From Blastocladiella britannica (Eukaryota; Blastocladiomycota; Blastocladiomycetes; Blastocladiales; Blastocladiaceae): a stretch of 21,549 nucleotides of DNA. Below the pieces are notes generated by a model. It ran no database searches, had not been told where the DNA came from, and worked only from the letters and a program-made list of their open reading frames with translations. Positions 1-9,124 of the stretch are shown here, piece by piece. The stretch spans positions 1 to 21,549 of the forward strand of contig MU624828.1 of the NCBI GenBank assembly GCA_025349905.2, read 5' to 3'. A program made the position numbers and the translations under genes. The first letter of the stretch is position 1, and each line of letters opens with the position of its first letter.

Positions 1-90
1 GAGATGGTGGTTGGATCAGAGGTTGAGTAGGGGCGACAGTGGCTGCACAGTTCCGTGAAACACGCAATTATTCATTTTTGGACGAAAAAC

Positions 91-188
91 CCAATCGCAA
101 TGGTTTGTCCAATGATTTTTTCAGTGGGCCAATCTTCAGCCAACTGGCTTGAGCTTGATCTGGGCGTACCCTCGCGCTAAGTATAAAG
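91..188 (+). promoter_or_regulatory. CCAAT x3 plus TATA promoter of the PSYGG-repeat gene
   Basis: Three CCAAT pentamers in the same orientation start at 91, 109 and 129, about 18-20 bp apart. A TATAAAG follows at 182-188, roughly 93 bp before the ATG at 281. A second TATA-like TTTATAAG lies at 231-238. CCAAT boxes bound by the Hap/NF-Y complex followed by a TATA box are a known arrangement of strong, regulated eukaryotic promoters. Promoter function is inferred from motif spacing alone; the first 90 bases hold nothing I can name. Confidence 0.5.
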
Positions 189-280
189 ACCCCGGGCAGG
201 GCCCTCGCCCTTTCGTCACAATACGACAAGTTTATAAGACAATTCCCGGCTGGACCGACAACAACACACTACACATAAAA

Positions 281-976
281 ATGAAGACGACCATCACCGC
301 CATCGCCACCATTGCTGCCCTTGCCTCGATTGTTGCTGCCGCGCCCGCGGATCCCAGTTACGGCGGCAATGTGTACGCGGCGGCGCCTGCATACCCCGCG
401 GCATCTGCGATGCCCGCAACTGCTGCTGCTCCCTCGTACGGTGGTGATGCTGCTGCCGCGCCAGCTGTTCTCCCCTCGTATGGCGGCAGTGACGCTACCA
501 AGGACGCTTCCGCTGCTCCCTCGTACGGTGGCGCTGCTACCGCTGCTCCCGTCGCCCCTTCGTATGGTGGTGAAGCTGCCGCGCCGGCGGTTGCTCCGTC
601 GTACGGCGGCGAAACTTCTGCCCCCATCGCTCCGTCGTACGGTGGAGGCGATGCGGCGCCGACCTCAGCGGCTGAAGACGCGTCGCTTCCGGATTGCACC
701 GAGGAAGAAGATGCAGCGTACTATTCTGCATTGGACTCGTCGTCGGCGGCTGCCGCACCGACCAGTGTCGATGCCAACTACGGCTACGAGTCGCCGGCGG
801 CAACGTCAACCACCGCAGTGTACACGTACGGCAACCCGGCTGCGACCCCGACCATCTCGGCTGCCGCTACCGACAAAAACAACAACCTCAAGCAGGCGTC
901 TGGATCCAGCCGCGGCGCCCGTTCGCCGATGGTTGTGCTGGTGGCGGTTGCTGGTGCTGCTTTGTACATGTTGTGA
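281..976 (+). CDS. Secreted, probably GPI-anchored PSYGG-repeat protein
   Basis: A 231-residue protein of no family I recognise. It starts with a clear signal peptide: basic MK, a hydrophobic stretch to about residue 20, then Ala-Ala-Ala-Ala-Pro. The body is Ala/Pro-rich and carries seven PSYGG motifs between about residues 25 and 122, joined by Ala/Pro/Val linkers. It continues with an acidic patch (DCTEEED) holding the single mature Cys, then a Ser/Thr/Ala/Tyr-rich region. The C-terminus has small residues (SGSS) followed by a hydrophobic tail (MVVLVAVAGAALYML) with nothing after it, which is the usual form of a GPI-attachment signal. The start at 281 was chosen over an in-frame ATG at 149 because it puts the signal peptide at the N-terminus and lies downstream of the TATA box. 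No intron is needed. A wall or adhesive role is inferred from composition only. Confidence 0.8.
   Translation: MKTTITAIATIAALASIVAAAPADPSYGGNVYAAAPAYPAASAMPATAAAPSYGGDAAAAPAVLPSYGGSDATKDASAAPSYGGAATAAPVAPSYGGEAAAPAVAPSYGGETSAPIAPSYGGGDAAPTSAAEDASLPDCTEEEDAAYYSALDSSSAAAAPTSVDANYGYESPAATSTTAVYTYGNPAATPTISAAATDKNNNLKQASGSSRGARSPMVVLVAVAGAALYML
353..646 (+). repeat. PSYGG coding repeats (7 copies, irregular spacing)
   Basis: Seven copies of a Pro-Ser-Tyr-Gly-Gly coding unit, nearly all preceded by Ala-rich linkers of variable length (for example AAAPSYGGD, VAPSYGGE). Codons for the repeat vary (ccctcgtacggt, ccgtcgtacggc, ccttcgtatggt), so the peptide is conserved better than the DNA. This suggests selection on the protein rather than a recent DNA duplication. 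Confidence 0.8.
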
Positions 977-1057
977 TAAATGAATGTCTCAGTCTTTTCC
1001 TTTTTCTTCATCTTTCCTCAAAGCAGAAGCAAAAAACCAGGTTGTATTTGTACTCAC

Positions 1058-2708
1058 TCAAAGCTTCAGTTTCTGGTCCACGTCCTTGGCGAGGTCCTTC
1101 TTGGTATCCTATTATTGCTTTGTTGTTAACGTCAAGATCGCATCCACGCTATTTCAAAAAAAAAAAAAAAAAAAAAAAGAAAATGTACCTTGCCCTTGCC
1201 CTTGAGATCCACCGTGTACGGGATAAAGTCCTCGCCGACAAACGGACGGAGCGGAGGCGGGACAACAAGGCCGTCCTCGGTCTGCCAGTTCTCGAGAATG
1301 CAGCACAGCGTGCGCTCGGCCGCGGTGAGGGTGGCGTTGAGGCAGTGCACGTATTTCTTTTCGCGGTCGCCCATCTTCTTCATGCCGCAGCGGATCTCGA
1401 GATTGCGCGACTGGTAGTCGGTGCAGTTGGAGCACGAGACCAGCTCCTTGTACTCGCCCTGGAACGGGAACCACGCCTCGAGATCGTACTTCTTGGCGGC
1501 GGCCGAGTTGAGCGCGCCCGAGACGATCGAAATCACGCGGTACGAGAGGCCGAGCGACTGGTAAAACTCCTCCGACGTGGAGATCATCTCCTCGAGCATC
1601 TCCCACGACTTCTCGGGCTCGCACAGCACAAACTGCTCGACCTTCTCGAATTGGTGCACGCGGAAGATACCCCAGGTGTCGCGGCCGTGTGCGCCAGCCT
1701 CTTTACGGAAGCACGACGAGAATCCGGCGTACTTGATCGGCAGCTGCTTCTCCTCGAGCCACTCGCCCGAGTGGAAGGCCGAGATCGGCTGCTCGGAGGT
1801 GGCAATGAGGTACTTTTCGTCGCCAGCATCGCCCGTCACCTTGTACAGCTCCTCGTCAAACTGCGACAGCTGCGCGGTGCGGGCCATCGCGTCCTTGTTC
1901 ATAAAGTACGGGGTCATGAGCTTCTTGTACCCGCGCTTCTTGAGGAACTGCAGGCCGTACTGCACCAGGCCCAGCACCAAGTCGACACCGGCGTCGGTCA
2001 AAAAGTACCCGCGGTGGCCCGCGACCTTGACACCGCGCTCCGGGTCGTAACCGCCCAGACGCGTCAGCACCTCGTGGTGCGACAGAGCCGCGCCCTTGGT
2101 GGGCTCGACGCCGTCCTTGAACCAGGTGCGCACCACCTCGTTGTTGGCCTGTTTTTTGGTTTTTGGTTTTCTTAGTGCCATTGCCCTTGGAGCAAAAAAA
2201 AAATGAAAGGTATACCTCGTCCATCGAGTCCACAACCGACGGGTGCACCGTGTTGCCAATGACGCCCAGCGCCTCGTTGAGCTTGTCCTCGGCCAGCTTC
2301 TTGGCCTCGGTCAGCTGGGCCTGCGCGGCCTCGATCGTCTTTTTCTTTTCAATCAGATCGGCCGCATCCTTCTTGGCCTTCATGCGAGTGCCAATCTCTT
2401 TATATTTCTGCAAGTCAGGTTTGATAACATTGCACAAATTCTATGTAGAGATACATACCGCGCTTGATGGCATTGACCTCCTTGTTCTTTTCGTCCAGCT
2501 GGAACGAGACTGTTATACAATGGTTTACATGAGAAATGGATGCATCAACAATAAGAATTTCAAGAGGCGAACTCTGCTTCCACTCCTCGTCGAGCGCAAT
2601 GACGGCATCGACGGTCTTAGGGTCGGCGCCACGCAGGCGCTGCGAGTGGCGAATGGCGTCGGGGTTTCCACCCTTGTCGGCGCGCAGCAAGTTGATGTCG
2701 ATGGTCAT
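1058..2708 (-). CDS. serS: Seryl-tRNA synthetase, cytosolic (5 exons)
   Basis: Charges tRNA-Ser with serine in the cytosol. Exons read on the minus strand: 2573-2708, 2459-2509, 2216-2397, 1189-2148 and 1058-1108, giving 459 residues, close to yeast Ses1. The N-terminal third is the tRNA-binding coiled-coil arm (about residues 40-105: DEKNKEVNAIKRE and KAKKDAADLIEKKKTIEAAQ). The class II core has TSEQ (240-243) for the seryl-adenylate, motif 2 from FRKEAG (270-275) through FRVHQFEKVE, a serine-binding region near SCSNCTDYQSRNLEIRCG, and motif 3 around TLTAAERTL with Arg402. The C-terminus is a short Lys-rich tail, KKDLAKDVDQKLKL, typical of eukaryotic SerRS. Introns are 63, 61, 67 and 80 nt. 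Intron 2 must use an AAG acceptor to keep frame, and intron 4 holds a 23-nt homopolymer. The start MTIDINLLRADKGGNP matches the family start. It is divergent from GRC3. Confidence 0.95.
1156..1178. repeat. A23 homopolymer (T23 in the sense of SerRS intron 4)
   Basis: An uninterrupted run of 23 A on the plus strand, inside the terminal intron (1109-1188) of the seryl-tRNA synthetase gene. In the transcript it is a U23 tract starting ten bases after the GTACAT donor. Its length is likely variable and prone to sequencing error. Confidence 0.9.
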
Positions 2709-2902
2709 TTCGTTTTCGGTTTGTAGTCGTTGTTGCTGTGGACAGCAAAATAGGTTAGAAAGAATAGAAGAACGAATAGAGCTAGCGTGAGGAGTGTGTG
2801 GCCGGACCTAACCGAAATATAAAGTATTAGCAGAGGCAAAGAGAAAGCGACTCGCAGGCACGAGAGGCGTGAGTCTCTTCCAAAATCCACTGGAGAAGAA
2901 AA
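2709..2902. promoter_or_regulatory. Divergent promoter shared by SerRS and GRC3
   Basis: A 194-bp gap separates the start codons of two divergent genes for translation and ribosome biogenesis. A TATAAAG lies at 2818-2824 on the plus strand, 79 bp before the GRC3 ATG. The SerRS side is AT-rich near its ATG, with no clear TATA box on the minus strand. Shared control is inferred from the arrangement. Confidence 0.45.
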
Positions 2903-5074
2903 ATGGATCTTGAGCTTGACCGCGACAACACCAATGCCGGAGTCACCAACCATGTGCCACTGGCGACCACCACGATTGCTGGAGACGCCGAAGTCACCTT
3001 ACTGGCATTCGAGCCCGGCCAGTCCCTCGTGTTTGTTGGATACGCGCTGGTCGGAGCACTGACGGGCCGGTTCGGCGCCTACAACTACTTAATGGACAGT
3101 GGCTGCACCGCTCTATCGCAAGTATCGTCCTTGACGCTGCACGCGTACATTTCGCCCGCGTGCTACTCGTTGCCGGCCATCACCGCACTCTCTGCTCCCG
3201 CGGAACCAATCGCACAAGACGCTGCACCATTACCTTCGCCCTCGTCCCCACGCGTGTCGATCGACCTTGCCCGCACGCGACTCGGGTCCAAAATCTTCCA
3301 TTTCGCGAATCAGCTGCTCAAATCTTCACGCGACAACCTGGTGCCACAGACTGCGATCTTGGCCCTGGTGGACTTTTCATGGGCCAATCTGCATGCGGTG
3401 CACAACGTCACGTCCGAGTTTGCGTACCTCTTTACTCCGCGTGATGCGCCGCGCGTGTCCGTGATCCCAGTGCCTTTTATTCACCCGGTGCAGGCATCGG
3501 CGCAGGCCCGCGCTCTCCCGACCGTGGCCACTCCGCCCGCGTGGCAGGTTGCGCTTGCGACGGTGCTCGCAGACATGACATCCTTGTCATCGATGGCGCG
3601 CATGGCCACATTACCAGTACACCCGGTCCTGGTGGCCGTCGGCGCCAAGGGTCACGGCAAGTCGACGTTCAACCGGTCGGCCGTCAATGTACTGCTGTCG
3701 TCCTTCCCACGCGTTGCATTTCTGGACGTGGACCCAGGCCAGGCGGAATTCACGGCCCCAGGGGTACTGGCGCTAACGATTCTCGACCACCCGGTGCTTG
3801 GGCCCGGGTACATGCATTTCCCACAACCCCCGTCACCTGTGGCTGGCGCGCACACGCCCGATGTCACTCGCACCGGCACCATCGAGGCTCGGTGGTACGG
3901 CGCGCTGACCCCGTCGACGGACCCGGGCATGTACCTGGCGCTGGTGCGCGACTTGGTGAAGCGGTACCGCGCGTACGCCGACGCGGTGTGGCACGCCAAC
4001 GGTGTACTGGTACCGCTGGTGGTCAATGCCATGGGATGGGTCAAGTCACTTGGGCTCGACATGCTGCGCGAAACCGTCAACGAAACCACGCCCACCAGCG
4101 TGGTGGTTCTCGGCGGGTCGGTCGCAAGTGACGTAGTCGTAGATGCCGCGTGGGGGTGGGCTCCGATCATAGAAGGAGCCACACCTTTCGCATCACCACC
4201 AGCAAGCGAAGAGATTCGGCTAGCCGGGCCCGGATCGCCGCGGATCGTGCAAGTACCGAGCGCGGGCGACATGGGCGTGGTACCGACTGGTGGCGCGCGG
4301 ACCAAATTCAATCCGTCGGACCTGCGCATGCTCGCGCTGGCAACGACCATGCTCGGCCGCCCGACCGCAGCCGGCTCGCTGGTGACGCTTGCGGGCGGAG
4401 CGGCTGCTACGGGCCCCACCAGCGCGCACGGAGCGTGGCTCGACCCCACACCACTGGTGGCGCCGACGTACCCGTGCGTGCACGCGCCGCTGACACGCGC
4501 GCACTTGGTGATGCTGCATGCGGCGGTGCCGAGGCACGAGATCTTGGCCGCCGTCAATGCCACGCTGGTGGCGCTGTGCGTGGCGCGCGATGCCGAGTCG
4601 AGTTTGCCGGTCGCAGCGCGGGCGGGTTTGCCGGCGGATATGCTCGCGTGGTCGGCACGGGTTGGCGGGCCGACGGTCGCACGCACGATTGGTGCCAACG
4701 GGTCCACGGATCTGGCAGCGGCGGCGTCGCACCAGTTCCTGGGACTGGCGGTCATCAGGGCTGTCGGAGTGCCACCGTCTTCGCCACCATCCGAGCCCAT
4801 TCTGTACTTGGCAACACCTGTACCCTATACGGTGCTGGAGGAGGTGGGTGAGACGCTGGCGATCGTGCGGGGCGAAGTGGATCTCGGGTCGTGGTTGCAC
4901 ACGTATGGGATCCGAGGGAAAGGGTTGTACGCTGCCGCGGGGCCGTACTTGACCACGGGCGCGATGGCGGATGGGGTTGGGGCGGTGGTGGCTCGTGTTC
5001 GGCGCACTGTGCTTCGGAAATCGCATGCCAACGCTGCAACTGCGTCGTTGTCGTCTTCGGAGCCATCTGCGTGA
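2903..5074 (+). CDS. GRC3: Polynucleotide 5'-hydroxyl kinase Grc3/NOL9-like
   Basis: An intronless gene for 723 residues. In fungi Grc3 acts in the nucleolus with the Las1 nuclease to process ITS2 of pre-rRNA, phosphorylating the new 5'-hydroxyl end. The Walker A loop GAKGHGKST is at residues 247-255. A Walker B-like FLDVDPGQAEF starts at 273; the DxDxGQ form is characteristic of the Clp1/Grc3 family. VVNAMGWVKSLGLDML is the family NTMGWVxGLG motif. The N-terminal part (EVTLLAFEPGQSLVFVGYALVGALTGRFGAYNY) resembles the beta-rich N-domain of the Clp1/Grc3 group. The length and C-terminal domain favour Grc3/NOL9 over Clp1, which is about 450 residues. The linker around residues 100-120 is Ala/Pro-rich. 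The ATG at 2903 follows an A-rich leader (gaagaaaa), and no upstream ATG competes. It is divergent from SerRS and tandem with the next gene, 141 bp away. Confidence 0.85.
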   Translation: MDLELDRDNTNAGVTNHVPLATTTIAGDAEVTLLAFEPGQSLVFVGYALVGALTGRFGAYNYLMDSGCTALSQVSSLTLHAYISPACYSLPAITALSAPAEPIAQDAAPLPSPSSPRVSIDLARTRLGSKIFHFANQLLKSSRDNLVPQTAILALVDFSWANLHAVHNVTSEFAYLFTPRDAPRVSVIPVPFIHPVQASAQARALPTVATPPAWQVALATVLADMTSLSSMARMATLPVHPVLVAVGAKGHGKSTFNRSAVNVLLSSFPRVAFLDVDPGQAEFTAPGVLALTILDHPVLGPGYMHFPQPPSPVAGAHTPDVTRTGTIEARWYGALTPSTDPGMYLALVRDLVKRYRAYADAVWHANGVLVPLVVNAMGWVKSLGLDMLRETVNETTPTSVVVLGGSVASDVVVDAAWGWAPIIEGATPFASPPASEEIRLAGPGSPRIVQVPSAGDMGVVPTGGARTKFNPSDLRMLALATTMLGRPTAAGSLVTLAGGAAATGPTSAHGAWLDPTPLVAPTYPCVHAPLTRAHLVMLHAAVPRHEILAAVNATLVALCVARDAESSLPVAARAGLPADMLAWSARVGGPTVARTIGANGSTDLAAAASHQFLGLAVIRAVGVPPSSPPSEPILYLATPVPYTVLEEVGETLAIVRGEVDLGSWLHTYGIRGKGLYAAAGPYLTTGAMADGVGAVVARVRRTVLRKSHANAATASLSSSEPSA

Positions 5075-5215
5075 TTTTGAATGCATTTCCCATCGCGGTA
5101 TTTTCCCATTCCCAGACCTCGACTCTCTTTCGCAAAGATTTCCCAAACACTGTTCTCGAGTACTTTTTGACTGGACGATCACTATATCATACAGAAAAAC
5201 CATAAAGAAAATAGG

Positions 5216-6355
5216 ATGCACATTTCAATCCTCGCACTGTTGTTACTGATCGGATCCACTCTGGTTTCCGCGCTCCCCGTTTCAAGCACGACCCCCTCGG
5301 CCATCGATCCCCCAGGAAACATGTTTGCCAGCGATGCGACATCCACCGACGTTTCCCCCGCGTGCGCGGCGGCAGTGTCGGAGGTATCGTCGTGGGCCAA
5401 TGTGACCACGTGCTTTGGGCCGTACCTGTCGTTGTTTTACGCGACGCCCGCAAACGTGTGCACGGGGAACTGCGTCAATATCACGGTGCAGGCGGCGAAT
5501 GTGGTGGCGGCAGCGTGCGTGCAGGCGGTCGGTGGGAGTTCGGAGTCGAATCCTTCGTCTGCGATTGCTACTGCTAGCGATTTCCAGCGGGCGGGCATCT
5601 ACCAGGTACCACCATTTCTACACATATTTCTGAGGCCTCCGTCGCTCACACTATATTTTCAATTTAGGTGTGGTCCAATAACAAGGCAGCCGAGATTGCA
5701 TGCGCGACGATCCCAGCTCCAGCAGTTGCAGCTCCAACCGCCAACGCGTTCCTCGGGTTCAATTTCCCCACGCCCACTGCCACCGAGGGTGCGGTAGCCG
5801 TATCCGAGACCGGATCAGCGCAAGCAGAGGACTCGGGCGATGGGATTGTGACGGTTGCCGGGTCCCTTCCCACAAAGACACCCACGATCACCACACCAGC
5901 CAGTTCAACCATCGCGGCGGCAGATCCATCGTCCCAGCCGCCGCAGTACGTGATCCAGTCAGTGATCAGCGCGTATTTCGGGTGGCAGGCGCTGGTGGAT
6001 CCGCAAGGCACGGGCGCGCCGACGACCAGCGCGGCGTTGACGGCGGAGCAGCGGTCGGTCCTTCGCGAGTCGCAGTGCACCGTCATCAATCAGGCGTTCT
6101 GGGCGGCGTTTGTTGGGAATCCGTTGGCGGCTCCCTCGCTTTGTACGTTTCGTCCTTTCTATTTCTTTGATCCAACGCAAAACTCACACTTGATCCCAAC
6201 ATGCAGACTACTGGGCGATTCCAAACCCGACCGCTTACGTCCAGGCACTGCAGGATCTGTGCGGTCCCGACTATTTCAACATTCGGGCCTGTCCGACCGC
6301 GCTCTCGAACGTTCTCTCGGCTGTGGGCAATGCTGTCGTGACGCCAACCAACTGA
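5216..6355 (+). CDS. Cys-containing secreted protein, unknown family (3 exons)
   Basis: Exons 5216-5605, 5668-6142 and 6207-6355 join to 337 residues. Introns are 62 and 64 nt, both starting GTAC and ending TTTAG and GCAG. The N-terminus is a textbook signal peptide (MHISILALLLLIGSTLVSA, then LP). The mature protein has two Cys-containing segments separated by a Ser/Thr/Ala/Pro-rich middle. The first has five Cys and possible N-glycosylation sites (NVT, NIT); the second lies in exons 2-3 with SQCTVINQAFWAAF and DLCGPDYFNIRACPTAL. Nine Cys are visible in the mature part. There is no hydrophobic C-terminal tail, so it is probably released rather than GPI-anchored. Exon 3 is supported by frame and by its Trp/Tyr/Pro-rich sequence. 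I do not recognise the family; its two halves look alike in outline (Cys, aromatic, Cys), which may mean a duplicated domain. Confidence 0.7.
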
Positions 6356-6555
6356 AAGCACTTTCCAATTTCAACCATCTTTTCCTTCCAACACTTCTCC
6401 TCTCTTCCCTCAACTTCATCCAATACACAGCCAAGTCCCTTTTTAATAACTTACTCAATGCATTGTATGCTACATTTTCATGGAGAGTCTTACGAGAGGG
6501 GAACGATGCAAAAAAACGAAAAAGAAAAAAAAAGTACACAAAAAAGAGGAGGAGA

Positions 6556-8954
6556 CTACTCAAGGCACACGACCGGGAACGCTCCGCTCATGCCCGTGGA
6601 CACGTTCTGGCCGACGGCCCAGTTATCCTGGAACACCTGGTCGACCACCACCCATTCGCCGCGGCTGAGTGCCAGCTCGTCCTCAAGTTCAGGAAGGTAC
6701 GGGATCGCCACGCGGCGGGCGCCGGGCATCGGGGGAGGCGACGGCAGCACGCCAGCGGGCAGTCCTGCGGCGGCGGCGGCGGCGGCAATGGCCGATGCGT
6801 GGAACGAGAAGGTCGACGATGGGGCGTCCGACTCGACCGAGTCGCGCTGGAAGCTACGGTCACCGCCGGCGTACACGGCCGCGGACGCCGACGCCGAGGG
6901 AGCAATCTGGGACCGGTCGTCGGCGTTGGCGTCGCTGTACCGCGGGTGTGCGGGAACCGGGGCCACGTCGCCCAGGGCCGCCAGCGCTGCCGTCAGCGAC
7001 ATGTCAGACGACGACACTGAGTCGCGCGCGGACCCGAGCGTGTAGACTGACATGTGGCGCATATCGGGCTGCACGTGTGCGAGCGGGCCGATTTGCAGCT
7101 CGGCAACTGAGCCAGCGTCAGTGGGAGATGGGGCGACTGCCAGCGACTGCGCTGACATATGGGTTGCGGTGGGCGGAGCACCCGTGCGCGGAGCAGCCGC
7201 GCCGTCCATGGCCGACTGCATCGACGACATGGCAGCGGGGTTGAACGAGCCAAGGGTCACCGACGCGCGGTAGTTCATGGATGCGGTGCGCTTGACGCGC
7301 GTGGGCACCATGCCGCCACCAGGTGCGGTCCATCCGTACGGGACGTTGCGCACCGACTCGGAGTCGAAACTCGGCGATGCAAACGGCGACGCACCGCCCA
7401 GCGCCACCAGCTTGGGCGGGGTGGGCACCGCAGGCACCGAGAACCCGTCGCCGAGAGCGCGCGCGGTCATGGTCTGCGAAGCCATGCCATTCTCTTGCAT
7501 GCCCCGCTCGGACGGGCGCGGTCCTCCGCGGCCAATAAGGCCTGCGAGTCCGGCGCCATCGCGGCGCGACCGCTGGTACGAGACACCCACTACGCCCACC
7601 AGCAGCGCAGCAGCGCCAACGCCGCCCATAATAGTGAACAGCGACGACGACTTGGACGAGGCCGAGGCGGGGCCTGTATCACTTCCTGAATTGGACACGG
7701 ATCCAACCGAGCCCGGGCCGGACGGCTGCTGCGCGGCCGGTTGTGCAGGGGCAGGGGAGCCGCCACTCTGGGCAGGAGTATCAGCAGGGCTGGACGGCGA
7801 TTGCGCTCCTTGGTCGGCAGTGGCGCCATTCCCAGCCGAAGCAGCAACGTTGTTGTTATTGTTGCCGTTGTTGTTGCTGTTGTCCGACGAGGAGATCCCG
7901 GGGGACGATTGGAGCGACGAGACCACAGGAGGGTTCACGCGGACCACGGGCTCTGAGGCCTGGCCCAATCGCTGGTCTCCTTCCGGTGGGGGGATGGCAA
8001 CTACAGACGAAGGGATAGGTGTGGGTACGGGCGTGGAGGAAGATGAGGGGGAGATGATCAGTCGATCGAAGCCACTGCCCAGCAAGTTTCCGACCGGCGG
8101 CGTACCCTCGGTTGGAGTCGGCACTGGTGTGGTCAGCGTAGGCGTAAACCCTTCAAATCCGTCGTTCCCGGCGGCCGAAGTCGAGGTGGTAGCGGCAGTG
8201 GTTGAGCTGGACGAGGGCACCGGCGAGATGGGACCTGGGAATGAGCGGTTCTTGATAGGAGTGGTACTCGGCGAAGCAATCGCCGAAGTGGAGGTGGGCG
8301 CGGGGCCAGGTCCCACGCCAATGGCGGTGATGAGGATCGGAGGTGCGGTGACCGGTGGCTCCGGTGCGGGTGCAGCCACTGGAGGTGCGGGCGCGGCCAC
8401 CGGGGGCGAGGATGGGGCAGGCGGTGCCGAGGCCGGGGGAGGCGGGCGCGTCGAGGCGCGGGCAGCACGGACCTGACGAGAGGCCGACGCGACGACGGGC
8501 CTTTGGGTCGAAAAAACGAATGTCGCGGTGGAAGATGATGTCAAAGGCGAGGTGGTGGTAGACGTGGAGAAGGTCAGGGCCGAAGACGTCAATAAAGACG
8601 AAGAAGACGAAGACGCCAGAGCAGAGGTGGCGGTGGTCGTCGCATCTGCGGTCGTGGAGTTGGACGGCGTGGCTGTTTTTTTATGGCGCTGTGAGCAAAA
8701 AAAGGTCTCAAACAAATCCTCAAAAATCGATAATACACACCATCAGCAGCAGCACGCGCGCTCAACAGCAGTCCCCGGCCAGCAGGGACGCAGTGTGCGT
8801 GAGGGGCAAAGCTTGCAAGAAGGGCCACGGCCACTGCTCCGGCCAAGAGCACCGTCAGCGGCAGGCGCTTGACCAGGCACGGGTGCCGGTGGTGCGAGGG
8901 CGGCGCCAAGAGCGACCCCTGCCGATGACGACGAGGAGGGCTGGCGTGCGGCAT
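6556..8954 (-). CDS. Single-pass mucin-like membrane protein with cytoplasmic SH3 domain
   Basis: Two exons (8741-8954 and 6556-8672) with a 68-nt intron ending AAAAAAACAG encode 776 residues. A hydrophobic stretch at about 31-50 (LPLTVLLAGAVAVALLASFA) follows a basic N-region, so it is a long signal peptide or signal anchor. Residues about 60-415 are Ser/Thr/Pro/Ala-rich with a short Asn run, as in mucin-like ectodomains. A membrane helix (IMGGVGAAALLVGVVGVSY) is near 418-440, followed by basic QRSRRDG, placing the C-terminus inside. The last 55 or so residues form an SH3 domain: AIPYLPELEDELALSRGEWVV with the acidic ELEDEL loop, DNWAVGQN with the conserved Trp, and GAFPVVCLE at the end. This layout resembles fungal Fus1, an inference from architecture only. 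The start at 8954 is uncertain; an in-frame ATG exists at 9029. The 5' end is divergent from the F-box gene and the 3' end convergent with the secreted protein gene. Confidence 0.75.
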
Positions 8955-9124
8955 ATGCGTATGCGTTACGGATATGTGTGTCGTGTATTCGATTTTGTTG
9001 CTCGCAATAATGAGCTCGGGACCAAGCAAGGGTGTTCGAAGTATTACAATAATAAATAAATGGGCAAGTTATCAAGAGAACCGGGGACGACAAAGAGAGC
9101 GAAGTCGAGAGCGAGAGAAAAATC
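8955..9124. promoter_or_regulatory. Divergent intergenic region, SH3 gene and F-box gene
   Basis: A 170-bp gap between two divergent start codons, with an AT-rich core (attacaataataaataaatg) near 9044-9062 followed by a purine-rich leader leading into the F-box ATG. No defined TATA or CCAAT element stands out. Its role as a shared promoter is inferred from position. Confidence 0.35.

Noticed and set aside
358..699. Minus-strand frame with PPYEGA/PPYDGA repeats opposite the PSYGG gene
   Set aside because: It is the complement of the PSYGG repeat. The plus strand has the signal peptide, GPI tail and promoter; the minus frame has none.
694..2175. A 493-codon plus-strand open frame across the SerRS gene
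   Set aside because: It is the antisense of the SerRS main exon, made open by GC-rich codons; its protein matches nothing and it also crosses the A23 run.
3652..4800. A 382-codon minus-strand frame opposite GRC3
   Set aside because: Antisense shadow of a clear kinase coding sequence, with no motif of its own.
5668..7020. Single long plus-strand frame from exon 2 of the secreted protein into the SH3 gene
   Set aside because: Past 6142 the reading leaves the coding exon (GTACGT donor) and runs through an intron, a convergent gap and the antisense of the SH3 gene.
7277..8476. A 399-codon plus-strand frame, acidic and Gly-rich, opposite the SH3 protein
   Set aside because: Antisense of the Ser/Thr/Pro-rich ectodomain; the low-complexity composition follows from the codons on the other strand.
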